This document shows positions 16,698 through 24,503 of a stretch of DNA of 38,822 nt, in pieces. The notes beneath the pieces are model-generated. The model searched no databases and was not told where the DNA came from. It was given only the letters and a program-made list of their open reading frames with translations. Numbering within the stretch: position 1 is the stretch's first letter; each line of letters starts with the position of its first letter. The DNA comes from an uncultured Ruminococcus sp. (lineage in GTDB: Bacteria; Bacillota; Clostridia; Oscillospirales; Acutalibacteraceae), in NCBI GenBank assembly GCA_910585865.1, contig CAJUGO010000017.1, positions 1 to 38,822 on the forward strand, read 5' to 3'. The translations under genes were made by a program, and so were the position numbers.

Positions 16698-17594
16698 TTA
16701 TTTACCAACATCTTTGCCTGAGTCACAGGTATACAGCCATTCCACCGTATCACCGTTTTTTAGCTGATAACGAGAACATCCATAGTTAGGAAACCAATCG
16801 TTAACTCTTAAAATCCAGCCTGAATTATCACCACAGTCCAACTCATAAAGATTATTTATTCCTTCAACATAGGCAGAATTAAAAATTGGCGTCCAGGAAG
16901 ACTCCATATGTATTTTATATTTTTTACAAACCCTCTGTAAAACGTCATAAGCTGATTCACCATCATTAAATTTTATCTTTGTCGGTCTTATTATCCATCC
17001 GTTTGTAGGAACAAGCTCGATTTTTTCAGGATCCAGATCACTGATATTATCAAGAATAGTCTTGCATGATATTGAAAAAGTACAGTAAATGTTATTGTCC
17101 TTTATTTCTTGTTCCTGTGGTTCAACAGGTTTTGGCTTCCCTTCCGGAGTGGGGTCTGTGAGGTAACCATCCTTTGAGAATGGTTTGGAAGAGGGCTGAA
17201 CATTATTAGAGTTATCAGCTGTATTTTCTTTTTTGACAGATAAACTACTATCTTTTTTGTTCTCTGTTGTTGGCGTTGATGATATAAAAGGCTTTGTGCT
17301 ATTTTCATTGCTGTAAACAGTAGTCTTTTGTGTTTTGTTTTCTGTTTTATCAGAAACCGATGATGAAGCCGGAGTAGATGAAACAACAATGACAGTTTCA
17401 GGAACATTTACATTTTCCGAATTTAAAACACTTTTTTCAGCAACAGGAACAGCTTTGTTTTCTGAATATTTATTTGTCGCATAATTATTATTTTCGTTGA
17501 GTTTTTCTCCGGAAAAGAAAGCGATAAACAGAGCAACAACTATAATGCATACGGAAATAATCTGAATTTTATATTTTTTAAAAAAATCAAACAT
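16698..17594 (-). CDS. membrane-tethered DUF4430 (transcobalamin beta-like) protein
   Basis: A 298-residue protein: one N-terminal membrane helix (9-29), a long low-complexity linker rich in Ser, Thr, Asn, Lys and Pro (30-165) that could span the cell wall, then a DUF4430 domain (about 168-298). The domain carries GESAYDVLQRVCKKYKI, SGWILRVNDWFPNYG and LKNGDTVEWLYT. DUF4430 is related to the C-terminal beta domain of animal transcobalamin and intrinsic factor, which caps the bound corrinoid. Its place just before the ECF genes and behind a cobalamin riboswitch suggests that it receives the vitamin at the membrane and hands it to the importer. Ribosome site AAGGG lies seven bases upstream of the ATG. 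Confidence 0.8.
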   Translation of the reverse strand: MFDFFKKYKIQIISVCIIVVALFIAFFSGEKLNENNNYATNKYSENKAVPVAEKSVLNSENVNVPETVIVVSSTPASSSVSDKTENKTQKTTVYSNENSTKPFISSTPTTENKKDSSLSVKKENTADNSNNVQPSSKPFSKDGYLTDPTPEGKPKPVEPQEQEIKDNNIYCTFSISCKTILDNISDLDPEKIELVPTNGWIIRPTKIKFNDGESAYDVLQRVCKKYKIHMESSWTPIFNSAYVEGINNLYELDCGDNSGWILRVNDWFPNYGCSRYQLKNGDTVEWLYTCDSGKDVGK

Positions 17595-17604
17595 ACTATA
17601 ACCC

Positions 17605-18765
17605 TTATTCCATTACTATATATTTTTGAATCTCGGTGGAGTCAATAATTGAAACGACGCCGTCATGGTTAAAGTCTGATATTATATACCGCTGTATATT
17701 AAAATCAGATATTTCAGCAAGGTATTTTTGTATTTCGGTGCAATCTAAAATATTTATGGCGCCGTCGTTATTTACGTCTCCAAAATTTAGTAAATCACTC
17801 ATATTAAATAACGATGGCTTGCCTTGCATAAAGCGTTCATATGACACGAGGGCATAGTAGCATTGCTCAGTAGCCATTTGGTCATAATGCTCATTGTTAT
17901 TATCATGTGAAAACCCGCTTTTAACAGAATATGACATCATAGCATCAAGCACGGATATATCGTTTTTAATAAACCGGCTGTCCTTTTCAGGGTCAATCCC
18001 AAGACTTATAAGTGCTGTAATGACTTGTGCACAGCTCTCGGAACTGGCAGTTCCCCATGTTGAAAAGCTTCCGTTACTATTCTGCGAATCAGACAATGCT
18101 TTAAGCGCTTTGTTTACAGCAGTTTTAACATCAGAATTATTGTTGTAATAAGGTGCAAGTGCCTGTAGAACCATTGATGTAATATCAACATCAATCATAG
18201 TATTTCGGTTATCCCACCCGCCTGTTTCCAGTTGTTTGCTTAATATATATTCAATCAGCTTTTCTCTTGTTGTAACATCAATAACATTATCATTCCTTGG
18301 AATATCATAATGTATGGTATCAAGAGCAATCAGCGCCCATACAGGACCATTTATTCCCTGCTTTTTTACATATGCAAAATCAACCAAGGGGTCTAAAAGA
18401 TTATAACCGGCGATATTTGTAACATCTTTGCCTATTGAAGTAAGTGCAATAATCATTCTAGAATTTTCTGTTGATTTGGATCTGTGAATTTTTGGCGAAT
18501 TGTTTTCGGCAATAAAATTAACTGCCTTATTATAGTATTCATTTGCAAAATTATTGCTGATTTTTTCACCTCGTGCAAGCCCCAAAACCATCCATTCACC
18601 GCAAATTGAATTAGCAACGGAAGCTTCTAGTGTTGCAAAATAATCAGATATTTCGTAAGATTTTCTTAAAACGACATCTTTTGAAACAGAATTGACAGGT
18701 AAAATACTCGAAAGGCATAGTAATAAAACTAAAATATATGCAATAAATCTTTTATTTATTTTCAT
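17605..18765 (-). CDS. secreted alpha/alpha-toroid (intrinsic-factor alpha-like) protein with dockerin
   Basis: A 386-residue protein: signal peptide (about 1-25), an alpha6/alpha6 toroid of the squalene cyclase/prenyltransferase superfamily (about 30-310), then a dockerin (about 325-386; GDVNNDGAINILDCTEIQKYL and DFNHDGVVSIIDSTEIQKYI). Repeat motifs such as QLETGGWDNRNT and QNSNGSFSTWG are visible, but the DxDD acid motif of squalene-hopene cyclases is not. VDVDITSMVLQALAPYY resembles the alpha domain of intrinsic factor. With DUF4430 partners on both sides and riboswitch control, I infer that it binds a corrinoid. The ATG at 18765 is preferred over a TTG at 18771 because AAGGTGA sits six bases before it. 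It overlaps the upstream gene by 14 bases. Confidence 0.8.
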   Translation of the reverse strand: MKINKRFIAYILVLLLCLSSILPVNSVSKDVVLRKSYEISDYFATLEASVANSICGEWMVLGLARGEKISNNFANEYYNKAVNFIAENNSPKIHRSKSTENSRMIIALTSIGKDVTNIAGYNLLDPLVDFAYVKKQGINGPVWALIALDTIHYDIPRNDNVIDVTTREKLIEYILSKQLETGGWDNRNTMIDVDITSMVLQALAPYYNNNSDVKTAVNKALKALSDSQNSNGSFSTWGTASSESCAQVITALISLGIDPEKDSRFIKNDISVLDAMMSYSVKSGFSHDNNNEHYDQMATEQCYYALVSYERFMQGKPSLFNMSDLLNFGDVNNDGAINILDCTEIQKYLAEISDFNIQRYIISDFNHDGVVSIIDSTEIQKYIVME

Positions 18766-19024
18766 GATCAATCACCTTATTAGCTTTCTTTTTGCAATTC
18801 TTAATTCGTTTTCTCTTAATTGCGGATTTTTCTTTAGAAGAAATTGCAGGTTTCTCTTTTAATCCGGCAAACTCGAGGGCTCTCGGCCACGGACCTAATT
18901 TCTGCTTGATAAAACAGGCAGTGCTGTCGTCAAAGTCGCTGCGCTTTGGAATTCTCGAAAGCTCTTCAGCCTTATTAACAAGTATTTTTATTGCTTCTTC
19001 ATACTTATCATCTGTATACATCAT
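18752..19024 (-). CDS. small HNH_repeat-like protein embedded in the cobalamin operon
   Basis: A 90-residue basic protein without a signal peptide. The segment SRIPKRSDFDD...IKQKLGPWPRALEFAGLKE follows the homing-endonuclease-associated repeat pattern (R-x-P-x3-DF, then (F/L)G-x-W-x2-AL-x2-AGL), a small helical unit thought to bind nucleic acid. The C terminus is a Lys-rich tail. Its start overlaps the stop of the upstream gene as ATGA, and its end overlaps the next gene, so it is translated with them. It is a cytoplasmic protein between two secreted ones. A regulatory role is possible, but nothing here proves it. Confidence 0.65.
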   Translation of the reverse strand: MMYTDDKYEEAIKILVNKAEELSRIPKRSDFDDSTACFIKQKLGPWPRALEFAGLKEKPAISSKEKSAIKRKRIKNCKKKANKVIDHENK

Positions 19025-20001
19025 TGTAAAACTATATACCTCTGTATTTCTGTTGCATCGATTACTGAAACTTTTCCGTCGCCGTCAAAATCAGCTGCTT
19101 TCATGGCATCATCATCTAATTCTGTTAGTTCAACACATTTCTTCTGTATTTCAGTTGCATCAAGTATATTTATTTTTCCGTCAGCATTTACATCGCCTGA
19201 AAGACGCTTGTATTTTACTGTAATTGTATATACTGTTGCCTTTTCAGACGCTCCCATTGAAGGCCATGACGGTTCTCCTACACCAATATACAGAACATCA
19301 CCGTCTCTTACCTCAATTTCTGCACTTCTTTTGTATTCAGAATCTTCAACAGCCGGAGTATATTCGTTTTTATATGTTCTTACCTGAAAGTTTTTGTTAG
19401 TGGCTGTTGGTGTAACTTTAATATTTAAAACAGGTTGATTTATTTCAAGAGTGTATCCAGCAACAGATGTATCAAAATCTGATGTTAACGTGCCATCGCT
19501 TATCTCGAGGCTGTTAAGTGTAGTGTAGTTATTATACCACGTGCTGCCCAAGTCTTCTCCCCAGTTTGATGTATACATGATGCAGATTTCATCACCGGAT
19601 TCAAGACCTCCGTTTGCTACAGTATAAGCACTGTAACCCTGATTTGTAAACCAGTCGTTTATAGAACCCATCCATCCGCTCATAAAATCATTATCTCCTG
19701 CTTCGATTCCGTTAACTTCAGTGATATAACTGCTTTCAGCACCTGTCTGAGTAAATCCATTTCTGTTAATTGCATCAATAAAAGCGGACATCATTGATGA
19801 TGTTTCATCAATATCAACCCATTCGTCTAAAAGAACTCCTTCCCAAGGTGCACCGTTAACAGTAGAATATGTATCATTTCTAACAATCACCCTTACCCTG
19901 CCGCACGCACTTGCGCTCACATGAAAAGAAAGCAAAGAAAACGCTGTTATCATTGTAAGCGTAAGTATAATTGATAATGTTTTTTTAATTAATTTATTCA
20001 T
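19021..20001 (-). CDS. secreted DUF4430 + cadherin-like + dockerin protein
   Basis: A 326-residue protein: signal peptide (1-31, ending VSASA), DUF4430 domain (about 32-150; SGWMGSINDWFTNQGYSAYTV, LESGDEICIMYTSNWG), a cadherin-like beta sandwich (about 155-255; LEISDGTLTSDFD, YTITVKY) and a dockerin (about 265-326; GDVNADGKINILDATEIQKKC and DFDGDGKVSVIDATEIQRYI). The start at 20001 is set by TTGGAGG five bases upstream; the longer frame to 20064 would run back into the terminator hairpin. It is the first gene after the cobalamin riboswitch. The predicted role is extracellular corrinoid binding, held at the surface through a cohesin. Confidence 0.85.
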   Translation of the reverse strand: MNKLIKKTLSIILTLTMITAFSLLSFHVSASACGRVRVIVRNDTYSTVNGAPWEGVLLDEWVDIDETSSMMSAFIDAINRNGFTQTGAESSYITEVNGIEAGDNDFMSGWMGSINDWFTNQGYSAYTVANGGLESGDEICIMYTSNWGEDLGSTWYNNYTTLNSLEISDGTLTSDFDTSVAGYTLEINQPVLNIKVTPTATNKNFQVRTYKNEYTPAVEDSEYKRSAEIEVRDGDVLYIGVGEPSWPSMGASEKATVYTITVKYKRLSGDVNADGKINILDATEIQKKCVELTELDDDAMKAADFDGDGKVSVIDATEIQRYIVLQ

Positions 20002-20034
20002 GTTTTCCTCCAAAAAATATATTAGAAAGCAAAT

Positions 20035-20061
20035 AAAAAATGCTTTCCGAAAAGGAAAGCA
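20035..20061 (-). terminator. expression-platform terminator of the cobalamin riboswitch
   Basis: The minus strand reads TGCTTTCC, a 5-base loop, GGAAAGCA, then TTTTTT: an 8-bp stem with a U-run 34 bases before the start codon at 20001. It would stop transcription when cobalamin is bound. Confidence 0.85.
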
Positions 20062-20150
20062 CAACAGACAAAAACTGTAGAGAAAAGATTCTTTACAGAT
20101 ATTTTATATCGGCCGCACTTCTTCTTCGTCCAAGAGTTGCAAAATCCAAA

Positions 20151-20265
20151 GTTTACGGGAAGTAATCTGACTTATGGTAATGAACCAAATACAGTAATGA
20201 CGGTTGCTTCGGATTCTCACCGAATTCCCTATTACCCAACAGCTTATGATGTCGGAACCGTAAAC
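20151..20265 (-). promoter_or_regulatory. cobalamin riboswitch aptamer
   Basis: Minus-strand features: an 8-bp P1 pairing GTTTACGG (20258-20265) with CCGTAAAC (20151-20158); core GGGAATTCGGTGAGAATCC near 20209-20229; CCGTCATTACTGT, a variant of the usual GCCACTG segment; and a B12 box AAGTCAGATTACTTCCC (20158-20175). The order and spacing follow the cobalamin family. The upstream promoter and downstream terminator complete a regulatory leader for the six-gene operon. Confidence 0.92.
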
Positions 20266-20287
20266 CGAAAAATATTAAATTTTCTGT

Positions 20288-20316
20288 ATTATATCATTAT
20301 AAAAACTCAAAGTCAA
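20288..20316 (-). promoter_or_regulatory. promoter of the cobalamin operon
   Basis: Minus strand TTGACT (20311-20316), 17 bases, TATAAT (20288-20293), placing the transcript start near 20280, just ahead of the aptamer. It begins right after the stop of the EamA gene. Confidence 0.85.
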
Positions 20317-20326
20317 GATATGACAA

Positions 20327-21271
20327 TTATTTTTTATGACTTGAACTTGAAATAGGTAATTGTACAAAAATTACTGCTGTAAACACTATAATACATCCTA
20401 TTATTTGCAGTGTACTAAGTGACTGATCACTTGAAAGAAATCCAAGCTGATAGGCTATAAAACTTGAAATTGCGGAAATTACAGATTCAAGGCTTAAAAT
20501 TAAAGCAGCAGCAGTCGGATTGAAATTTTTCTGACCTAATATCTGAAATGTATAAGCAACCCCGCTTGACATTATTCCGGTATACAATATTGGCACTATA
20601 CCCTCAACTATTTGTGAAAAGTCAGGCCGGTCAAATATTAAAGTAAGAATTGAGCTAACTGAGAAACAAATTAGAAATTGTATGCAGGACAAAATAACAC
20701 CGTCAGTTTTAGGTGAAAAGTAATCAATAATAAGAATATGTATTGCAAAAAGAAAGGCGCATATTAATACTAGTGTATCTCCAAATGATAAAGAAAATGA
20801 TTCAGTCATACAGAGAAAATACATTCCGATACAAGCAGTAACAGCACTTATCCACACTGTCCACGGGCATTTCTTTTTTAAAAAAATACCCAGAATGGGA
20901 ATAAGAATTATATAAAGTGTTGTTATAAATCCTGCTTTGCTTACTGTAGTATATTTTACTCCATATTGTTGAAATAACGATGCACCGGTAAGAGCCAGTC
21001 CGCAGCAGAGACCACCAATTACCGTTGCTTTAAAAGGAATTTTTGTTTCACTAATTTCGCTAATATTATAATTTTTTCTGTCTGCATTTACTTTTTTAAT
21101 CTTATATATTGCTATAGGCAATAACACTAAAAAACCTAAAAAACTTCTCGCTGCTGAAAAAGTAAACGGTTTCATATAATTATTGCCCATTGACTGAAAA
21201 ACAAATGATGTTCCCCATATAAAAGCAGCAGAAAATAACAAAATACTATTTTTCAGATTGTTTTTTACCAT
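20327..21271 (-). CDS. EamA/DMT-family transporter
   Basis: A 314-residue membrane protein with ten predicted helices in two EamA repeats (about 10-145 and 165-305). The first repeat has the typical AAFIWGTSFVFQ start, and the second ends in LESVISAISSFIAY. Family members mostly export amino acids or other metabolites. The gene begins two bases after the stop of the amino-acid ABC ATPase and has no strong ribosome site of its own, so translation is probably coupled to it. Its place after an amino-acid importer suggests a related solute, but the substrate is unknown. Confidence 0.85.
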   Translation of the reverse strand: MVKNNLKNSILLFSAAFIWGTSFVFQSMGNNYMKPFTFSAARSFLGFLVLLPIAIYKIKKVNADRKNYNISEISETKIPFKATVIGGLCCGLALTGASLFQQYGVKYTTVSKAGFITTLYIILIPILGIFLKKKCPWTVWISAVTACIGMYFLCMTESFSLSFGDTLVLICAFLFAIHILIIDYFSPKTDGVILSCIQFLICFSVSSILTLIFDRPDFSQIVEGIVPILYTGIMSSGVAYTFQILGQKNFNPTAAALILSLESVISAISSFIAYQLGFLSSDQSLSTLQIIGCIIVFTAVIFVQLPISSSSHKK

Positions 21272-21273
21272 AT

Positions 21274-22038
21274 TTAAATATTAAGCACAGAGTTAAGAAA
21301 ATTCTTTGTTTTTTCATGTTTTGGATTATTAAACAATACATCCGGTGAATCTACTTCAAGTATTTCACCCTGATACATAAAAACTACTCTGTCTGCAACC
21401 TCCTTAGCGAATCCCATTTCATGTGTAACAACAATCATAGTCATACCATCATCGGCAAGATTTTTCATAACCTGCAATACTTCGCCTACAAGTTCAGGAT
21501 CAAGCGCTGATGTTGGTTCGTCAAATAGCATCATTTTAGGCTGCATTGCAAGTGCTCTTGCAATTGCAACACGCTGCTGCTGTCCTCCGGAGAGTTTTGA
21601 CGGATATGCGTCAGCTTTGTCGCTTAATCCAACCTTTTGCAGGAGTTCAAGTGCAAGATTAACGGCATCTTCCTTCTTCATGTTTTTCACATTTATTGGC
21701 GCCAGAGTAAGATTATCAAGTACGGTGAGGTGAGGAAAAAGATTAAATCGTTGAAAAACCATACCCATATCTAACATTAGTTCATTACGCTGTTTAGGTG
21801 ATAATATTGCCTTATTATGACCGTTATGTCTGTCATCAACAAGTTGATCCATTATCCAGAGTTTTCCGCTGTTTATAGTCTCAAGATGGTTGAGTGAACG
21901 AAGATAAGTTGATTTACCGGCACCGGAAGGTCCGATGAGGCATACAACTTCCCCTTTTTCAATTGAAAGTGAGCAGTTTTTTAAAACCTCTAAGCTTCCG
22001 AAGCTTTTGCAGAGATTCTCGGTTTTTATCATTGACAT
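21274..22038 (-). CDS. polar amino-acid ABC transporter ATPase
   Basis: A 254-residue cytoplasmic ATPase of the GlnQ/ArtP type: Walker A GPSGAGKST (about 35-43), Q-loop VFQRFNLFPHLTVLDN, signature LSGGQQQR, Walker B MMLFDEPTSALDP and switch His in VVTHEMGFA. The YMYQG-type C terminus (MYQGEILEVDSP) is typical of polar amino-acid importers. It works with the permease 14 bases upstream and the binding lipoprotein. A GGAGG site precedes the ATG. Confidence 0.93.
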   Translation of the reverse strand: MSMIKTENLCKSFGSLEVLKNCSLSIEKGEVVCLIGPSGAGKSTYLRSLNHLETINSGKLWIMDQLVDDRHNGHNKAILSPKQRNELMLDMGMVFQRFNLFPHLTVLDNLTLAPINVKNMKKEDAVNLALELLQKVGLSDKADAYPSKLSGGQQQRVAIARALAMQPKMMLFDEPTSALDPELVGEVLQVMKNLADDGMTMIVVTHEMGFAKEVADRVVFMYQGEILEVDSPDVLFNNPKHEKTKNFLNSVLNI

Positions 22039-22052
22039 ATATCTTACCTCCG

Positions 22053-23105
22053 TTATTCGTAAACTGAGAACTTCTTTTCAACTTTGTTGAATATGTAAGT
22101 AAAGAAGGCTGTAATAATTAGATAGATTATTAATGCCGGAATAAATACCAGATATGAACCGTCTGACACAATGGTTTTAGATATTGTTGTAATATCCATC
22201 AAGCTTATAGCAAATACCAGTGACGCATCTTTTAGAACCATAACAAATTCATTGCAAATAGGCGGAATCATTCGTTTGATTGATTGCGGAATAATAATTT
22301 TTGACATTGTCAGTCTGTAATTGAGACCGAGTACTTTTGCCGCTTCTGTTTGACCTTTGTCAATTGACTGGATTGCAGCACGTACAATCTCTGCGCAATA
22401 AGCGGCGCTGTTAAGAGTAAAAGCAATTAGCGCAGCAAGAAAAGCACCCCAGTATACGTCTCCCGTAAGGGCTGTCCAACTAAATTTAAAAATACCGGGA
22501 ACCATAAAGTAAATTGCAAAGAGCTGAATCATTAGCGGTGTGCCTCTGAAAAAGAATACATAAGCGGAACAGGGTTTAGAAATCAGTTTAATTTTGCTCA
22601 TTTTTCCGAGTGCGAGGAATATGCTGAGAATAAACCCGAAAAATACTGATGTAATAGTTAAGAAGATTGTGAGTTTTGCACCGTGAAGGATATTTTCTCC
22701 ACAGCCTAAAAGTCTGTATGTATAGTTTACCATTTCGCCGACAAAACCTGTAAAGCCCTCGGAAGCATCATATATTTGTCCGGCAAATCCGATATATTCA
22801 TCCTTTTCGGCATAGTAACCTTCTGTAGAGAAAGAAGCATAGCTGATAATAAAAAGATTATTATATGACTGAAGTACTTGTTTATTTTTTCGATCCTTAT
22901 CTTTTTGTATTTCTTCCTGCATAGTCGGAGAAGTTTGTGTTACAAAATCATCATATGTTGGAACAAAAAACGACAAAATAAATGCTGCTATAAGTATTGC
23001 AATTGTAATTGTAGTAATAATCTTTGTTTTTTTCTGCCAGTTTACAGGATTAAAATATGTGACAAATCTTTTTCGCAAGTTATCCTTTTTTTCCATTTCA
23101 ACCAC
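22053..23105 (-). CDS. polar amino-acid ABC transporter permease, N-terminally extended
   Basis: A 350-residue protein. Residues about 140-345 form a HisM/GlnP-type permease domain with five helices and the ATPase-docking EAA loop (EAAKVLGLNYRLTMSKIIIPQ). Ahead of it lie an extra helix (about 28-48) and some 90 residues likely outside the membrane (about 50-135; PTYDDFVTQTSP...), longer than in typical copies of about 220 residues. The GTG start at 23105 and an ATG at 23096 are both possible. It is separated from the binding-protein gene by a terminator hairpin. Confidence 0.9.
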   Translation of the reverse strand: MVEMEKKDNLRKRFVTYFNPVNWQKKTKIITTITIAILIAAFILSFFVPTYDDFVTQTSPTMQEEIQKDKDRKNKQVLQSYNNLFIISYASFSTEGYYAEKDEYIGFAGQIYDASEGFTGFVGEMVNYTYRLLGCGENILHGAKLTIFLTITSVFFGFILSIFLALGKMSKIKLISKPCSAYVFFFRGTPLMIQLFAIYFMVPGIFKFSWTALTGDVYWGAFLAALIAFTLNSAAYCAEIVRAAIQSIDKGQTEAAKVLGLNYRLTMSKIIIPQSIKRMIPPICNEFVMVLKDASLVFAISLMDITTISKTIVSDGSYLVFIPALIIYLIITAFFTYIFNKVEKKFSVYE

Positions 23106-23119
23106 CCACTATTACATAA

Positions 23120-23150
23120 AAACGGCACATAGCTTATCTATGTGCCGTTT
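23120..23150 (-). terminator. intrinsic terminator between binding protein and permease
   Basis: A 13-bp perfect stem AAACGGCACATAG/CTATGTGCCGTTT with a 5-base loop, followed by TTTTT on the minus strand. It sits 40 bases past the binding-protein stop. It likely lets most transcripts end here, giving more binding protein than membrane components. Confidence 0.85.
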
Positions 23151-23190
23151 AAGTCATTTTGATTGTACCTGATAGGTACGCTTTTAAAAC

Positions 23191-24021
23191 TTAGTTTTCA
23201 GCACCAAACCATTTGTTTCGGATGTCTTGAAGTGTGCCGCTTTTTTCAATTTCAGCGAGAGCTTCATTAACAGCTGTCTGGAGCTGTGTATCAGACTTAG
23301 CCATTGCTACACCAAACTGTTCAGGCGATGTTTTATCCTGAAAAGCAATTTCATAAGAATCAGGATCTTTTGAAACATAACCTTCAGCAACTGAAGAATC
23401 ACATAATACGGCATCAATTTCGCCGTTTGCAAGCTGAGTAAAGCAGGTGGTAACTTGTTCCTGAGCAACCTTTTTGCAGGAAATTGTACCTTTTCCTGTT
23501 AAATCTTCAAGAAGTTCATCAGAAGTTGTTTCCTTTTGAAGGGCTACAGACTTGCCATCCAAATCATTAAGTGATTCATATTTGTCTTTACTTCCCTTTT
23601 TAATAACAATAGACTGATAGTTATCAATGTAGGGATCAGAAAACAGACAGCTTTTTTTTCTTCCTTCATTTATAGTTACAGCAGATATAGCACAATCGTA
23701 ATTAGTGCCTATTCCCTGTAGTATTCCGTCAAATGATGTGTTGATAAACTTAGCCTCAAGACCAAGTCTGTCTGCTATTTCCTTAGCAAGGTCAACATCG
23801 AGACCGATTGGAGTTGTGCCGTCATCAGCATAACTTTCAAAAGGCGGATAGCCAATTTCCATGCCGACGGTAAGATATCCGTCATTTATGGTTTTAACAC
23901 TTGCTTCTGCAGGTTTTGTATCTGAAGAAGTGTTTGATGAAGAACCTCCGCAGCCTGTAAAGAATGCCGCAGTCAGAAGTGCAGCCATAATTACCGCAAT
24001 AAATCTTTTTGTGAATTTCAT
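23191..24021 (-). CDS. polar amino-acid ABC transporter substrate-binding lipoprotein
   Basis: A 276-residue SBP_bac_3 protein. Lipobox AAFFTGC with Cys near 24, a Gly/Ser-rich tether, then the two-lobed binding domain (about 45-274) with family motifs LTVGMEIGYPPFESY, GLDVDLAKEIADRLG, DPYIDNYQSIV and the closing NKWFGAEN. The residues pointing into the pocket suggest a polar amino acid, but the exact one cannot be read from sequence. The ATG has a CGGAGGAAAA site upstream. It is the first gene of the importer operon. Confidence 0.93.
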   Translation of the reverse strand: MKFTKRFIAVIMAALLTAAFFTGCGGSSSNTSSDTKPAEASVKTINDGYLTVGMEIGYPPFESYADDGTTPIGLDVDLAKEIADRLGLEAKFINTSFDGILQGIGTNYDCAISAVTINEGRKKSCLFSDPYIDNYQSIVIKKGSKDKYESLNDLDGKSVALQKETTSDELLEDLTGKGTISCKKVAQEQVTTCFTQLANGEIDAVLCDSSVAEGYVSKDPDSYEIAFQDKTSPEQFGVAMAKSDTQLQTAVNEALAEIEKSGTLQDIRNKWFGAEN

Positions 24022-24052
24022 GTTAATTTTCCTCCGATTAATTAAACAAGTA

Positions 24053-24084
24053 AAGCAACGGAGAATTTCCTAGCACCGTTGCTT
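24053..24084 (-). promoter_or_regulatory. leader hairpin before the amino-acid importer
   Basis: A 9-bp stem AAGCAACGG/CCGTTGCTT with a 14-base loop, lying at the start of the predicted transcript and about 30 bases before the start codon. The tail (TACTTGTTT) is only weakly T-rich, so attenuation is possible but not clear. It may instead stabilise the mRNA. Confidence 0.45.
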
Positions 24085-24090
24085 GATTTT

Positions 24091-24119
24091 ATGCTATCAC
24101 ATTATCACTCCAAAGTCAA
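24091..24119 (-). promoter_or_regulatory. promoter of the amino-acid importer operon
   Basis: Minus strand TTGACT (24114-24119), 17 bases, TAGCAT (24091-24096). The -10 box matches four of six consensus positions. Confidence 0.5.
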
Positions 24120-24251
24120 TATAATTTTACTTTATTCTAAAAAAATTTTGTTAAAATCACAATTAAATTCTTATTTTCTTTAATTTTAGTTGGTAACTGA
24201 ATATAGATTCATGAATATCCTATTAATAAAAAGTTGAAATTGGTGAAGATA

Positions 24252-24488
24252 ATGGAAGAAAAATTCTCGCTGAATATGCTGCCGATTAATAAAACAGCAG
24301 TTATTGATTCTGTAGAATGTAAAGAAAATCTTAAAAACAGAATTTTTGATCTTGGAATTATTGAAAAAGCTGAAATTAAACCTATATTTAAAGGTCCGTT
24401 TGGCGATCCTACAGCCTATCTTATTAAAAACGCTGTTATTGCTCTAAGGGAAAAGGACTGTGCGAATATTTTTGTTACTCCTAAATAG
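24252..24488 (+). CDS. feoA: FeoA-family ferrous iron transport protein
   Basis: A 78-residue SH3-like protein with FeoA features: a conserved central IFDLGIIEKAEIKPIFKGPFGDP (usually R/(L)-x-LG(L/M)-x-G-x2-(V/I)-x3-(R/K)-x-APLGDP) and a C-terminal IKNAVIALREKDC. It is cytoplasmic and thought to assist FeoB. The ATG at 24252 gives the normal family length; a TTG at 24234 adds six residues without a better ribosome site. It sits 15 bases before feoB. Confidence 0.88.
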   Translation: MEEKFSLNMLPINKTAVIDSVECKENLKNRIFDLGIIEKAEIKPIFKGPFGDPTAYLIKNAVIALREKDCANIFVTPK

Positions 24489-24503
24489 AATCAAGGAGGT
24501 CTT

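Noticed and set aside
17605..18765. Annotation as a squalene or terpene cyclase/prenyltransferase
   Set aside because: The toroid fold fits, but the cyclase DxDD motif is absent, the protein is secreted with a dockerin, and the operon is under a cobalamin riboswitch.
20137..20355. 72-codon plus-strand frame
   Set aside because: It lies across the cobalamin riboswitch and its promoter, antisense to them. The RNA elements explain the conservation.
23165..23179. Short palindrome GTACCT...AGGTAC near the end of the binding-protein operon gene
   Set aside because: Only six base pairs and no T-run. The strong terminator at 23120-23150 already explains the region.
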